Shown here in pieces: positions 11,573 through 26,300 of a DNA stretch of 64,000 nucleotides. Origin of the DNA: Pogonophryne albipinna (lineage: Eukaryota; Chordata; Actinopteri; Perciformes; Artedidraconidae); the NCBI GenBank assembly GCA_028583405.1, contig CM053258.1, positions 4,805,738 through 4,869,737 of the forward strand. The letters run 5' to 3'. The position numbers were made by a program, and so were the translations under genes. The notes under the pieces are model-generated. The model made no database searches. It was not told the DNA's origin and saw only the letters and a list, made by a program, of their open reading frames with translations. Positions within the stretch are counted from its first letter, which is position 1; each line of letters starts with the position of its first letter.

Positions 11573-14500
11573 TAGCCCAATACAGCTTCATATTAAACTT
11601 GATCAGAGTCCCCTCACTCTGCTGAGCAAGGAGTTAGAGATGGGTGTGGGAGAACTTTCTCACCAACCCTGCCTTGAAGGGTGAGGCTGTATGATGTCAC
11701 CCTCAACATCAATAACAGCCTTATAATTGAAAACAATCTGCAGAGCTCCAATCTCGATTGGGCTGACTTCCTCCAACAAATGAGCCCCAGTCCACCGCCC
11801 ACTGCACAAGGACAGGACGTAACACTTTTTGCAACTGATTTACATCCAAATAAATACAGGCCTAGACGAAACAATGTGCGGACCCTAAAGAGGAACATTG
11901 CCCGATACAGCCAAGCTGCAGGGCACGATAAGACGGGAGGGCGACTGCAGAGATGAAGAATTGTGCAGGAGTCAACATCTTCTGGTTTGCTGAACACAAA
12001 GAAACGTTGGCAGAAATATGAGGTGATGAAATGAGAGCAGGCATAAAGAAGGAAAATATGAATAAAATATTCACACCAATTTGTGTTATGGGTTTGTATA
12101 ACTGACTTAAACTCTCACTGTAAATACACTCTGGTGATGTCTCCTTGTGGTTAACTTGCTTTCTTTACAGTTAGGTGGATTATCAACTTGAAAGGGTAAA
12201 GTTAAATCTGAAGGGTCATCGGATTACGAATTTGAAAGAAAATAAGTTACATAAAGTTCTGATACACTTCTCTCTTGAATTTTTGTGAAATATTTGGGAA
12301 ATCTCTCCATGAGGTGACTGCCAACAACCACACAACAATATTCCAAATGTGACAAGCAACTGCAACCATATTGGTTTTTGTCAGGTGTCACAATACAAAA
12401 TATTAAACTTGGATATTTAACAAAAGTATCAAACTACTGTAACTTATTGTCCTGTCTCTAAAAGTCAACTTCTCCTGACTGAACTCAGAAAATCTGCAAC
12501 AGTTCCTTTTTGTAGCTGATCCAAGACGGGTATCAAATAGTTAATTTAGCTTTGCAAACCACTGAAGGAACTCTTTGTTCTTCAGTTTAGCAAAACACAT
12601 TCCTAATAAGAAATCACAACATTTGCAGACACGTGTTTTTAAATTGACAGTAGGAAAATGTTGCTCTAAAAAGAAACTCATACTGTCAGACAAATGTAGG
12701 GGGGGAAAGTATATCATTTATGTCTCTGAGATTACGTGAAGCAAAACTAGAAAAATGCATTATATTGAAATTCGCAAGTTAATAAGTGTGTTTACCACCA
12801 AAGCAAGTAAATCATATACTAGTGTGACGGATACATAGATACAGTTAAAAAAACAAAAAAACAGACAGTATTTTAGCTATTAGCTGCAGGACGACTGAAG
12901 TTTGATATTGTCTTTTACATGCTGCATGAAAACAGCCTCTGTCTGGGAGTCTTCTTAAACTTGTGCAGCAGAACAGTAAAACTCATTGAGTTGAGTTTCC
13001 TGACACTGATTCCTCTCTTGGGCCTCACTGGAGCATCACCCACACAAATGCTTCCCAAAAAAAAATCTTATCAGCTCCTCTGCCGGTCCCGAGTGTTAAT
13101 CCCATCCTTCCATGAACACGCGGTGCCGGCCCCTCGCAGTCACAAACAATTACAGTGTGCATGCGGCTGATGAAGGCCAGACTCTCCCGGGCTTAGATCA
13201 ACGCCAAACCTGGAGCCTCCCGAATCCTCCAAACCTCCTCTTCCTGTCTGCCTGCTCTGGGGTTTTATGTATTACTGTCTCCTTTCTTAAAATGGTGTCC
13301 ATATCACTTTCATTTTTATGCTTTTTTTGTGTTCTTTCATAACTTAAACAGTTGTTTTTCCACAATTGAATACTTACAGACACGTACTCCCTTTTTTTCT
13401 ACTAGGTATTATCTGTGATACTTCTGATTTTATATAAACAATATCAATCTTAGACTGTTTTCTAAATACCTTATATATCATTGAGAAGCAGTTTTCACTT
13501 TAAGCACATACAAATATCAATAGTTGTCTAATTTCTATGTGATGAAACTTTGATACGACATTTTGATGATTTTGAACTAACGTTTTTTTGTCAAAAGAAA
13601 GTATTACTTACCAGTTTGTGTTATGGTTTCTTTTCTCTTTTGGAGTTGCTGTGTTTATTTGTGTGAATGCTGTCTTTTTTATCAGATAGAATACATTTGT
13701 GGAAGGCCAGAAACCCATCAAATGTTTTGTGAAAGTATATCTATTTGAATAAAAATAATGCTGATAATCGCTGACAAAGAATTCATTGAAAACAAACATT
13801 CAGTATGGGTTTCATGACTCACAACATGGACCAAAGTATCTCAAAGAACAAATAGTTGTTGTGGAAACTGTGTTCTAACCCTTGTTTTAAAGGAAAAACT
13901 CTCCACTGATCTATCCATAGCATAGTTTATCAGCTGGGGTCAAGCAGGGATTTGGGCCAGGGGCTCGGGGAATGCACTTAACCAAGGTGACCGCTGTGCC
14001 TCTGTTAGCGGGCTCAGGGTGTGGGTCAAGATGGCCGCTATCCCCCCGTCCGGCAGTCTGGACCCTCAGCCGCCACCCGCCTGGTCCAGGAGACGCTCCT
14101 GTATCCTCGCCATGTGATCTTGGATTTCAAAATAGCGCCGTGAGTCAAAAGGCCGCTCGATAACGCGGCACAGACATCTGAACGCTGTGTGGTGGAGAAG
14201 TGTGAGGAGTAAGTATCCAAGGTGAGGACGGTAACACGTGATGGTGACAGGACTCGGGTTATCAAGTTCCACATAAAAAAATGAAGCTAAATAAAAATAT
14301 TTCTAAACAACTTTTAAAAGGATACAAAATATATTCAGGCTCATATGTAACATACAGTGTTGTAGACTTGAATGAGACTTAAAGCTGCACCTATCAATAT
14401 GTTTTTGACATGCAGTCTTTTAGCTTCTTTCTGCTCATTGTTTTGGTTCTATGGCTCACACCTTTATACCCTTGGTGTACCTCTATTGTTAATTCTTGCA

Positions 14501-15690
14501 TATTCAACTTCATAGAGTGATATTATGTCAATGTTCTGTTAAAGCCTTGTTGCACTGCCCCCAAGCTGCCAAATATGTATCAAATAATCAAAGTTTAAGT
14601 CACAAAAATTACAACTTGATATTGAGTTGTCTTGACTTAATTGAGAGTTGACCTCAATTGAAACCAAAACATTTCAGTTTTTACATGACTTTTGCAACAT
14701 TTCAGAGCAGAACCAATGCATAAAACAAACAGAGACATGCAGATCTTGAGAAGCCACACACCAATCATTTCTGAGAATTCATCCACCCTCCATCAATTAT
14801 CTGTAACTGCTTATGATTTACAGCGGCCCTGCAGATAATGTATGCAATTTAACTTTACACATTAACTTTATGATGTAGCAAAAATAAAAGTGCACATCGA
14901 GGTGTGTGGTACGTGCTTCTTTTACAGGTAAAATTTATAATTCAAGATCTCTCCTCCTCCTGTCCAACTCTCAAGGCCATTGTAAACAAACCGTCCTCTG
15001 TCAAGTCCTTATATTTTTAGGAAAAGCTATTATTGTTCAGTTCCCTTGCTGCTTTCGTGCCCCAGGATGTGTCCCCATGAACAAGGTCAGAATGCCTGTT
15101 TTGTCATCATTATTCCCCCAGAGAATAAGGCCAGCTTGCCCACAATGCTCTCTGTTCGCTGGGGTTCCTGCTACTTGTTTGTCTTCCATGGATACAAATA
15201 GACCTGCAATTGAATACAGACGAAGCTAAGTGAAGCTATTGTGCCAGAGAATAATCAGTTTTACTCAGCTATAAATTCCCCTGATGTCATTTGCTTTATG
15301 AATAACGGTCGGATAAGAAAGTTATTTCAAACTGATCAATCGTCAAAGTCACTTAAGGCCAAATATGCTCTGAGTGCACGGCATATAACATTCAGATTTT
15401 AAGAAGATATCGTTTTGCAGTATTTCAATTTTATAACATTCTCTTTCCTTATATAACAGCACACAGATTACCGAGCATTGTGAATACTTTTCTTTTGTAT
15501 TTCCATGTTAATGAGATGTAATATGTCCTCTCTAAAGTTTAAAAACAACCTCTGGACCGGGTGCTTTGTGAGGGGAACCGCTGAAGCTTGATACTATGGG
15601 ACAGCTGCTGGGTGTCCCTGCTGAGAGGGAGCCTATTTTAACAAGCAGACCTATTGTCTTTTCCCAAGAATGACCAGAGAATGTGGCAAC

Positions 15691-15693
<3 letters not shown>

Positions 15694-15772
<79 letters not shown>
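15694..15772. repeat. (GT)n microsatellite
   Basis: About 39 perfect GT units. All frames through it are Val-Cys or Thr-His artefacts. Confidence 0.95.
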
Positions 15773-15775
<3 letters not shown>

Positions 15776-18493
15776 ATTGTGGTTAGGGGTGGGACGTGGC
15801 AGTGTCCTCGTCATTCGCATCACTGTGGGAGCACATGCCATCAGAGCTAATTACCTGCCTGCAAGGACCAATTAAGACGCCCTCTAATGCTCCCTAACAA
15901 GATTCCCTCTAGAAGTTTTTTGTGGCCAAATGAATTCACAATAATGGTATTATAACAATATATATAAAATAGCTGAACCACTCTTATTTAACTTTGTTTA
16001 TGTGCATTTTGTCTAATTTTTGGCAAATTAATTTTCATCAAAATACAAGTGTAAGGCGGTGGAGTTGGGGTCTTGAAACGAACAAATACACTTATGCATA
16101 TAGTGACCTTTAAGAATTGCCGGAAATCCAGAACAACATACTTTTAGAAACAGGAGAAAAATGACAAATCTTTTTTACATTTACAAAAAAAAGAGAGAGA
16201 AATCAATCAATCTTTCTTTCAATTTCATTTAAACAGTTTTATTAGATTGAATCCATCTCAAACATATTGCTTTTCTCTTTGTCTGTATGACACTGAAAAG
16301 CCTTTGATCACAAGGTTGTGTGCTTAATGGCAATACATCTGTTATTTTTCACTGGGAATCAACGCTATAAATCTTGTCAAATCACATTTTGCGAACAAGC
16401 ATATTTGATGTATTGGAGTTTATTTGAATAAACAGTATCCCTTCACTAACTCCAGAGCACCATGGGACTAAGCAGTTGTTTTCTCATTCCCAGACCTCTT
16501 AGTGAAGTGTACAGTAATGCCTTCAAGAATAAATCCATTGTGTTTTGGCTTCAATACAGCCCTTTCCTCTGGAGCTGCTGTCAGACCCAACACTTTGTTT
16601 AAACTGCGCTGCCTTTATCTTTTCTTACTGTATGAGTGAAGCTGTCGCAGCTGGACTCCCGCAGCACTGAGATATTTATGATAAGACGTGGCCGAGTTGT
16701 TCAATGAACAAACATGGCCACCAAGGCCAGAGGAAGGGAGGGACAATGGAGGAGAATTACTGCAGACAGACGGGAGGTGTTGGCAGGGTTAGGGTACACA
16801 TACAGCGATGGTTGTTGGTTCACTGCAAATGAGCTCACTGTTGATCTCTGACTTTCTTTAAACAGTGACAGTCAATGAGACTCTACTGATGAGCTTCTGC
16901 ACATTCAGAGCCCTAATTCCCTGCAAAAGTGTGTTGATTGTAAAGCTGAGAACCATCAATATGAACCTTAGTGAACAATAAACTCATGACCAAACGTCTG
17001 GAACATGAAGTCTTTGTTATTTAATTTGTTTATTAGACGGCTATGGCACTTCACTCCATTTAGTCATTTAAGAAAAATATATAAAAAGTATAATGATACT
17101 GTTTGGGTCTAGCAAACAAACAACAATGGTCCCAGAATGGAGCCTTGGGGTACCCTGCATTTGTAATTATATACAAATATTAAGAGGGAACTGTATCAAA
17201 AACACTATTTATGTAAATGATTACACAGATTAAAATAGTTTTTTTTATAGAATATTGATTTGTAACACTTTATAATAACACTAACTGAACTATGGCGCAT
17301 TGGTACCTATAGTCTTTGATTTCGCTCTCGGGGAAGCTATGGCCCTTTATTCAACAATTAGGATATTATGTTGCTTTAACATGTTACCTGGATTCAGTAG
17401 TGTTTGTGTATTACATTATTATATTGCTATATACGCCGATGTAAAATGCTGACATATTAAATCATAATCCTGATTCTGTATAAATTGCAAAAAGAATTAA
17501 AGTACTTGCTCTTCATTTCTCTGTCTCTCTTAGATAAACCACCAGTGTTTCTGGATTAGGTGACTCTATTCTTAATACAACGGAAACCTTAAATCCATCT
17601 TTCAAAACTAATTGTACGTCCTTAAAGCTCTTCCTCCCTGCTGACGTCTGTGGAGGACACTGACGAGGTTACTCGTGGATAAACAGATTTGAACCAGGTC
17701 GCTCGAGGCAAAATGTCCAACGTTACAGAATGATGTATGTGGAGTGCTGCCAATTCACTTCAGCTAAATCCCAATAAACTCCAACATTTGTCACTTAGAA
17801 AGCACCTTTCGGATATAAATGTCCAGTGGAAATACGTTGTATGACACAACACAACACAGCACTGTATGTTTGATTTACTTTGAAGTATCTTATTTTTTGT
17901 TTTATCATATTTCCTCTTGATTTGGGTTTTGACTATTTTGTAACCACCCCTTTAATTGTCACATTTATGGCAATGTTTTGGCTGAGAGCTTCTGTTTTTC
18001 ACTTCTTATAAGGGTAAAGATTTGTAGATTTAGTAGATTAGGATTACGTTTCTTTTATCAGAATAACGACAAATGATCTTTAAAGTGGGAAAGACACAAC
18101 CACACACTATGAAGCCATGTGCAAAAACAAAACTCAAAGACATGTTATCACACAGAAAATGAGACCATCACTTAAAATGTACTCAACTGGAGTAAAAAAA
18201 TAAACAGCCTATTTGTGTTTCTGAGTTAAGATCTAATGAATGATTCAGTTTCACATGGATCGACTGAACTGAAATTGAGTTGACCCCCGGGCTGAGGTCA
18301 GGAGACCCGAGTGCCGCTTCAGCCAAACTTAACCCCCGCCTGGACCTGAGTGTCCTCTATCGAGTTTGACAGCAGTCGTTGTTTTGGGGGAGGGACGGAG
18401 GAACTCGTCCCCTGACGGCTCACTCGAGGGTGGCGGTTTGGAAAGTCCACTTTGACCTTTGACGTCCGGGGCTTCAGTAGTGGACAGTCGTTT

Positions 18494-18682
<189 letters not shown>

Positions 18683-19143
18683 GACCTCTGGACACTGTCC
18701 ATGTCAGTCATGTTTTGGCTGCAGCTTAACGCTACCTTCAGGTTGGTCCAGCAGGAGATAAAGAGAAGAGTTTCCTTTAACTACTAAAATGCAAAAATTC
18801 ACCTTAAAGTTACATTTCCTGTTTTTGTCACATGCAGCACTGTTTATTCTTACCCTATATTTACAAACACTTTTAAATGTATATCCTTCAATCAATCAAA
18901 TGAGAGAAGATCTACATTTGTGCTGCATACAATTTATTCGTATTCTTCACCTCCAATAATATACTAATCTCTTTCTTTTAATGAAACAATCTGAGCAGGA
19001 AAGAAACCTTGCTTTAACTGCTTACAACTCATATCCACACTAAAGCTATTTTCTGTAATAAGAGGTCACAATCAGAAGTGGGCATTGAAATACACGAGAT
19101 ATTTCACAGACCCATAGCGCCCTCTAAAGTCTAATAACTGTAT

Positions 19144-19812
19144 AGCATTTGACACTAAGGGTGAATTTGCTCTTCGTGCAGGTCATCCTTCAAATGGCTG
19201 TTGAAGTGAGAATGGAAATACAACCTTCGATATCAGGGTATATGCAGGAATCCTGAAGTCAAATTTAAGACCCTTTCCATACATTTTAAGACCTCATCGC
19301 CACTTTGAGTTTTAACCGGTTACCTTGGCGACACACTTTATCTCACATTTACTATAGACAGTATTGATTGTCCTTCCTCCTTATCTTACAACCATTTGGA
19401 CGCAAATTGCATTTCCCCATAACGATGTTGTTTAGCAACCGGCGTAAACGGACCGTCGCGCGCTATCAAGCAGTGAGCGTGCGATGTCCTGTTCAGATGA
19501 CGTCATATCCAACGGGATGCCATCAATAAACTACACAGAATCACACTACACACCTACGCAATGATTACATTCAGGCACACTGTAGAATACAACCTCTTTG
19601 GACAATTTATATACTTATTGAAAACAAGCTACAACATTTAATACTTTTTAATAGCCTTAATTTTCGCTAAATTGATTTATCAACTTTTTATACTTTTTAA
19701 GACCCCGCGGACACCCTGGTAGAGCATTTGACACTAAGGGTGAATTTGCTCTTCATGCAGGTCATCCTTCAAATGGCTGTTGAAGTGAGACTGGAAATAC
19801 AACCTTCAATAT
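19144..19812. repeat. 90-bp direct repeat pair flanking a MITE
   Basis: Bases 19144-19233 and 19723-19812 are near-identical (three differences by eye over 90 bases) in the same orientation. They bracket the MITE at 19234-19718. This is far longer than a transposition target duplication, so it implies a local tandem duplication or recombination involving the element. Confidence 0.85.
19234..19718. mobile_element. MITE with CAGGGT...ACACCCTG ends
   Basis: Begins CAGGGTATATGCAGGAATCC and ends AGACCCCGCGGACACCCTG. Only the outermost bases are inverted. A second copy with the same ends lies at 21767-23123. No coding capacity. Confidence 0.75.
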
Positions 19813-19842
19813 ACTGACAGAAAGAAGAAACATTTAATTGTA

Positions 19843-19848
19843 TTTATT
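19843..19848 (-). terminator. Candidate knl1 polyadenylation signal
   Basis: AATAAA on the minus strand (TTTATT on plus), about 535 bases past the knl1 stop codon. It is a plausible 3' end, but other hexamers in this A/T-rich tract (e.g. the TTATTATTATT run near 20160) are also possible. Confidence 0.35.
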
Positions 19849-20382
19849 TTAGATTACAAAAGTACAAAACATTTTTACTAAACTACGACAAAATGGAAAG
19901 TGCTGTACACAAGTAAACAAAGTAATGTAAGTTTGGTCCAGGTTCAGCATCTGGAGGCAACTCCGGAAACGGCACTGAAGTTATTTCAGACCAGTGGACA
20001 GTTGTTTCTCTTTTAAGTTGCTCACATGATCACTAAGCAAATGGGAATTAAGTCAAAAATATCTAGATAAACAGCCTTCGAGCATGACTTGAGTAACCTA
20101 CATTTAGCAAGGCAGCTGTGACAAAGTGTTTTAAAGAAACCAAATCAGAATCCCTTTACCTTTATTATTATTATTAAAACAATGTATTCTAACAAATTGA
20201 ACGTGTACGTTGGCACACCATGACATGTATGTCACCAAGTATTTCATTGGGACATAAAATACAGTGAAAAATACTTCAGAATAGAAAGAAAATGACTGTA
20301 CACTATTTACATTTTTTCTTATAGTTTGTCAACATCTATGCTATACAAAGGAGTTTAATGAATGGAATCAAACGTCATGGTT

Positions 20383-23300
20383 TCAACAGAGCAGAGTTTC
20401 ATGAATCTTCTTGACAATCTTTGTCAGGACATTCTTGGCCGGACTGAAAGACGCCACAATCACCTCGATCTGTTCGATCCTGCAAAAACATGAAAACATA
20501 AAATAGTATCGTTTGTGAGGAAGTGGTTAGCTAACATATCATTGTGTCAGACACATTTTTATTCAGAGCTGCATTTCCTTCCACCCAAAAAGTCATAAGC
20601 ACAACCTCACTTCATTTTGACTAAATGTGTATTTGAGTCAAACTTACGTTGTGTTTCCGATCATGTTCTTGAAGCTCTGCACTTTAAGGACACAGTAGCG
20701 GGCGATCAAACTGACCGAGAAGATCACCTCAAACTTGGAAAATGTCTTGAGACAGCTGAAGACAATGTGCACTCTAGAGAAAGGGAAATAAGAAAATTAA
20801 TTATATAAAGATAGCTTAGCTTGTTTGTAGCTTTGAGTATATACAATGGTAAATTAGCTGACCCATTAATGACAGATTTGACATGTTTTATTATACATTT
20901 TCCTTCCAATACGGCAAGGACTGGTTATTATTTGTGGGTAAGAGTTCTTACTGAGTGTCCACACAGCTGATGCTGAGAATATCGAGCCTCAGACCCCCCC
21001 ACATGTTCAGCAGACGCAGCTCCTCCCCCAGCAGCCGACAGCGACTCACCACCAGGCTAACATCGTGCAGCAGCTTCACAAAACAGGAGACAATACCTCA
21101 GTGTAAGGTTTCAGAGTAACCGTGTAGAATTGTATTTTCACCAAAGCAAACGGAGACAACTTTGACACAGAATTCTACAAGTGTACCGAGTAGAAAAACT
21201 TTAAAGAGTCTGACCACAAACAAGATAAATACAAAACCCCTTCACACACACATACCGTTGGAACATGTCTGCTTGTTGGATACATCTCCACCCAGTCAGT
21301 GTTTCCCCCTACGTACTGAGAGAGCAGTTTGTGAACGAGGCGGGCGTGGTCCTGCGACTTCTCATCTAGTAAAAAAACAAAAGAGCAGTTGATGTTAACA
21401 CAAATGACCAGTCTCAAAAATGTCACCCATGCTCAAAATGTACGTTATATAATTACATCATTTGGATCACACAGGTTCTGCCAATTTATTGTAAATGACC
21501 CTTTATGACTAGCTACTTTCTGTTTGCTTTTTACTCACCATCGAGTTGAAGTTTGAATGTGATGTGTGATATCTTCCTCTCAGACTTATCAGCATCATTT
21601 CCTGCAAAAAAAAAAAAAAACTCTGTATCTGCATTTTTTTTTCTTTATAGAAAAGTATATCCATTGGTATATAAACATATTTTCCATAGAATCTTTGAAA
21701 TCTAAAATGTTAACCTTAAAATGTATTCAGACCTCCACACACCTTCCATTACATAATCAGAGTATACAGTATGCAGGAATCCTGAAGTCAAATGTAATAC
21801 CTTTTAAGGCAGGGGTGGGGAACCTTTTTCCTCTCAAGGGCCAATTCAATTTTTTCAACATCCTCCGAGGGCCGTTCAAATTATTGACCTCTGCTTAAAA
21901 ATGCAAAAATTCATTCATTTGGCCTTTCTTTCATGCTGTGCAAAGAAAAAGCAACCTCTTAATCCAGATATCTTACCATGACTCGCACATAGACACACAA
22001 GATGTGTGCAAATGTATTTAGTTTCCTATCCATGTGCACATGATTTCAGTGGGGGGGGGACCTAACCTCCTCTAGGGGGGTCCGGGGGCATGCTTCCCCG
22101 GGAAGATTGTTTTTTTTTTTTAAATGTTGAAGTTCAAAGCATCAATCTGGTGCACTTTGAGAGCAACATTAGGAGATCTATGGATACATCTCTCAACATC
22201 CATATGAAACAGAACTGTAAGCAGATTTATTTTTCTTTATGGATATTTTACAAATCACTCCCCTTTCAAACTTTATTATTGTTACTGTCATATAGTATTT
22301 TATACCTGTTTACTTTATTCTCTTGTTTTTTTATAACTATGATCATATAAAGATGTGCCTTTACCTCACTGGTTGTAGAAAAAGCTTCTTATATTCGTTA
22401 GCATAGCTAGCTAACCAGATGCTAATAATAACAAAGTTATTGACTGTATGATCAGTATGACAGATGAGCAGATCGCCACCGGGCTTTCAGCTAAAGACAC
22501 AGCCACGCAAAAACTGCGGGATGTGTACGGCTCCTTATGGGTACTGCAATTTGTGAAGTCCCGGCCCGGAGCCGTTCTGGTGCTCTCCGTCAGATTTGCA
22601 CCCCTGTCCGACGAGACCTATACCACGTGATGACACGTTAGGCTCGTGTTGTGTTCAAGGACCCTGACCTTGGCCAGGAAAAACAGGCACTCGCTTGTTT
22701 AATTCTTTTGCGGTCTAGATTTCTTATACATTTTTCTTTTTTGCGTGTGTTTATAAATTACCTCGAGGGCCGTACCAAATGGTCTCGCGGGCCGTATACG
22801 GCCCGGGGGCCGGAGGTTCCCCACCCCTGTTTTAAGACCCTTTCCATACATTTTAAGACCTCATCGCCACTTCGAGTTTAAACCGGTTACATTGGCGACA
22901 CACTTTACCTCACATTAACTATATACAGTATTGGTTGTCCGCAATGATTACATTCAGGCAAACTTTAGAATACAACCTCTTTGGACAATTTATATACTTA
23001 TTGAAAACAAGCTAAAAAATGTAATACCTTGGAAAATGCCCTTTAATGCTTTTTAATACCCTTATTTTTCGCTAAATTGATTTATCAACTTTTAATACTT
23101 TTTAAGACCCCGCGGACACCCTGATCTTTGAAGACTTGATAGCTTGAGACTTGTTTTGCTCTGAATGAAATCACTAATCAGTAGGGATGTAACGATATAC
23201 CGAATATCGCGGTAAATAAACGTCCCAATACCGTCGTGAGACTGACAAAATCTACCGCGATAAAAAAAAAAAAAAAGTTTTTTAAAAATATATATATTTT

Positions 23301-26300
23301 TTTAAACACTTTTATTTGTTTTAAACCTTTATTTAACCAGATGGTCCCATTGAGATCATCGATCTCTTTTTCAAGAGAGACCTGTCCAACATGGCAGCAA
23401 GTAGGTTACAACATGAACATAAAACAACAGAACACAAAAGGACATCGTATTTATATGGGGGTTATTCCCTATCTTTATTCAAGAGCGTGGTATTTAAATT
23501 TGAGAGCATACTTTATGTATTTATTTCCCTCAAACCCTGTCCTCGCACTGAAATAGTGCCTGCTTGCACTTAGATTTGCTCTGCTTCTGCTCAAACTGTA
23601 CACTTGCACTCAGATATATTGCTGTTTACAGATTTGTTCTGCTCTCAGATTTATTCTGTGCGCGCTCGAAATTTTTGTGCAACAATCCTGTCAAAATCCC
23701 TCAACCAATAGGAGGCCAGGTGTCCTTGCGGGTGCGTTCGCTTTACTTATTACAGCGTCCCGTAAGGGCGGTTATTCTTTGGTTTATAAACTCCCGCCCT
23801 CCACGGCTTTATAACATAGCATGTACTGTTCAAGAGAGAGCACGCTCGTGAACTGTCAACGGGGGGGGGCGGTGTTATGCCGTGTGTGCATGATGCACCT
23901 CGCGGGAGCGCGCACAGCGTAAAGCAAAACCTCTCAGACATGTATTGATCTGTACGGCAAAGTACGGTTTGGAAACTATATCATTTCCTTTTGGAGGGCA
24001 TGCATAACACGGCATAACACCAGAGCCTCGCTGCGGGGAAACGTTGGCGCTGTTCCGAGTTTGTTCTAATCTGTCAAAATGACAGACTGCTTTCAGATTT
24101 TTCCGTCATTGTTAAAAAAAATATTCGGTTAACGCGACCACTGCTGTCCCAGCAACATCAGTACCAAGCGAGAGAGTCTTTTCCAGAGCAGGGGATATTG
24201 TAAATGCCCAAACATCCCAGCTTATAAATACCTGGAAATGTGGACATTCTCATATTCCTAAAAACCTGTCTGATGATGCTGAGTGAGTGACGAGTGAGTT
24301 TGAGTTGAGTTACTTGAAAAACTAAAGTGAAACTTGATTTATTTTATTGCAGGGTCTGATTATTAAATGTCCTTGTTTATTTGTGAGATGCAGTGGCACA
24401 AACAAAATGCCTACTTTGTTTGGTAGTACTATAGGTACAAAAACACTGGTTTTCTTGTTCCAGTCTGTTACTGTCACTTTGTTTTTGACAATACTGCTAT
24501 CCTAAAATGCTATACAAATCAGATTTATTATTCAATAAAGAAACATTTTCCGAGTAAGAAAAATTTGTATTGGAAAAAAAAGAAAAAAAATATTTTTATT
24601 TTTTTCCTTTATTATTCAATATCGCGATAAATACCGTACCGTGGACTTGTTATCGCGATATTATCGTACCGTGAGTTTTTGGTATCGTTACATCCCTACT
24701 AATCAGTGATGTGAAAGTCTGTCTAGGAAACAGAATACATAGTTTAGGAGGTGAACAACAGTTTTACCTGCATATGAGCTCCTGAAAAAAAAAACAGGAC
24801 TAATGCTGTCCACTGTCTAGAAGCTTGTTGACATATCTACAGTTTAAAAACAAATAACCATTGACTCGTTGGTTTCTGTTGAAGACCACTCACCATTGGG
24901 TTTCTCAAACAGCAGCTGTAGATCAAGGGTCTTGTGGAGGAAAGTGTAGATGGTGGAGTTGTCGCTCCTTTCTGCAAACTTCCATTCATTTAACCTGAGG
25001 TAAGAGATGTAAAGAAAATGTTTTTAAAAAAGCAGGTTTTGGTGGATGAAAGTAGATTATTGCTGTGTATTCTGAAAGCAAAAATGAACAGTTAAAATGA
25101 TAAACTCACAGATTAAGCAGGCTGACGTGACTCTCCAGTCTCCTCTTCTCTGTTCTCAGCTTGTTCAGTTTGTTTGAACTCTGCTTCTTCTGCATCTCCA
25201 GTTCGGCTATTTGTCTGTGGCAAAACAAAATAAAAACGAGTTAGAAACCAAAATAACTTTCTGTAACTTAGGCATGAGGAAGATTTGTATTCAAATTCTC
25301 AACTGACCGGTCATTGTCAGCCAAAGCCTCAGTGGCTTCCTGCATATCTGTCAAATAAATCAATATTAATAACATATTAATTTCAAGAACACAACAATAA
25401 GTAAATGAATAAATAAGCAGTATTCAAAGTTACCTTCCTGAAGGGATTTCAGACTTGGTTTGTCTTCAAATCCCTTTTCTTCAACTGCAGCAAGTTCTAA
25501 AAACAGGAATAACAAAAAGAGTTACTGAATAATTTGCTCAGTATACAGAGAAGGCGGCAAGGAGAACTGCACAGCCATGACCAAATGTTTCCGTAGTATA
25601 GAGAGGCGAAGTCCCGCCCATCTACTTCCGACCCATGGGACCTTATTTCGGAAAAATTATGTATTGAAGTCAATGGAGAGAGAAAGATTATCTTTCGACC
25701 CCGTTTGAATTGTGCCACGAATTACACATATGATGTTTGTCAATCTTAAAAAATCATTTCCAAGTCAAAAAAGTCACAGTTTGTCGTAAAACTGTTGAAA
25801 TATAAGACTATGAAAAATACGCAACTAGAAAGACTACAAATCCCAGAATCCCGGTCCCGCATGCTGGCTCTTACGGAACCGACTAACTCCCCTTGTGTGT
25901 ATGTACAGCTCTCAACATGCCCAGACTTGTAGTGATTTTCACCTCTTTGAATACTTTCCGCCTCATTCTGAAAGAAAAGTGAAATGTGCCAACGTGACGG
26001 CCGTCTTGGTGTGTGGTGCGAGACATTTAAAAAAATGTTGACTTGCAAAATTATCTTTTAAATTGACAAACATCATGTGTAATTCGTGGCACAATTCAAA
26101 CGGGATCGAAAGATAATTTTTCTCTCTCCATTGACTTCAATACATACTTTTTCCGAAATAAGGTCCCATGGAGGTCCCCGGGAAAGGGAGGGACTTCGCC
26201 TCTCTATCCTTACCTGTTTGTAATTCGTGAATACAGTCATCCAAACTCTTTATCATCTCATCTGCTTTCCCAATCGTTCCTCTCAAACTCTTTTGCTCCT

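Noticed and set aside
22448..22630. Possible host exon starting MISMTDEQIATG.
   Set aside because: It lies wholly inside a hAT element within a knl1 intron, with no splice sites that fit.
24768..24781. A 14-bp micro-exon in knl1 between exons 25 and 26 (GAGCTCATATGCAG with AG and GT borders).
   Set aside because: Exon 25 joins exon 26 directly in phase. Including the 14 bases shifts the frame, and the full coding length is divisible by three only without it.
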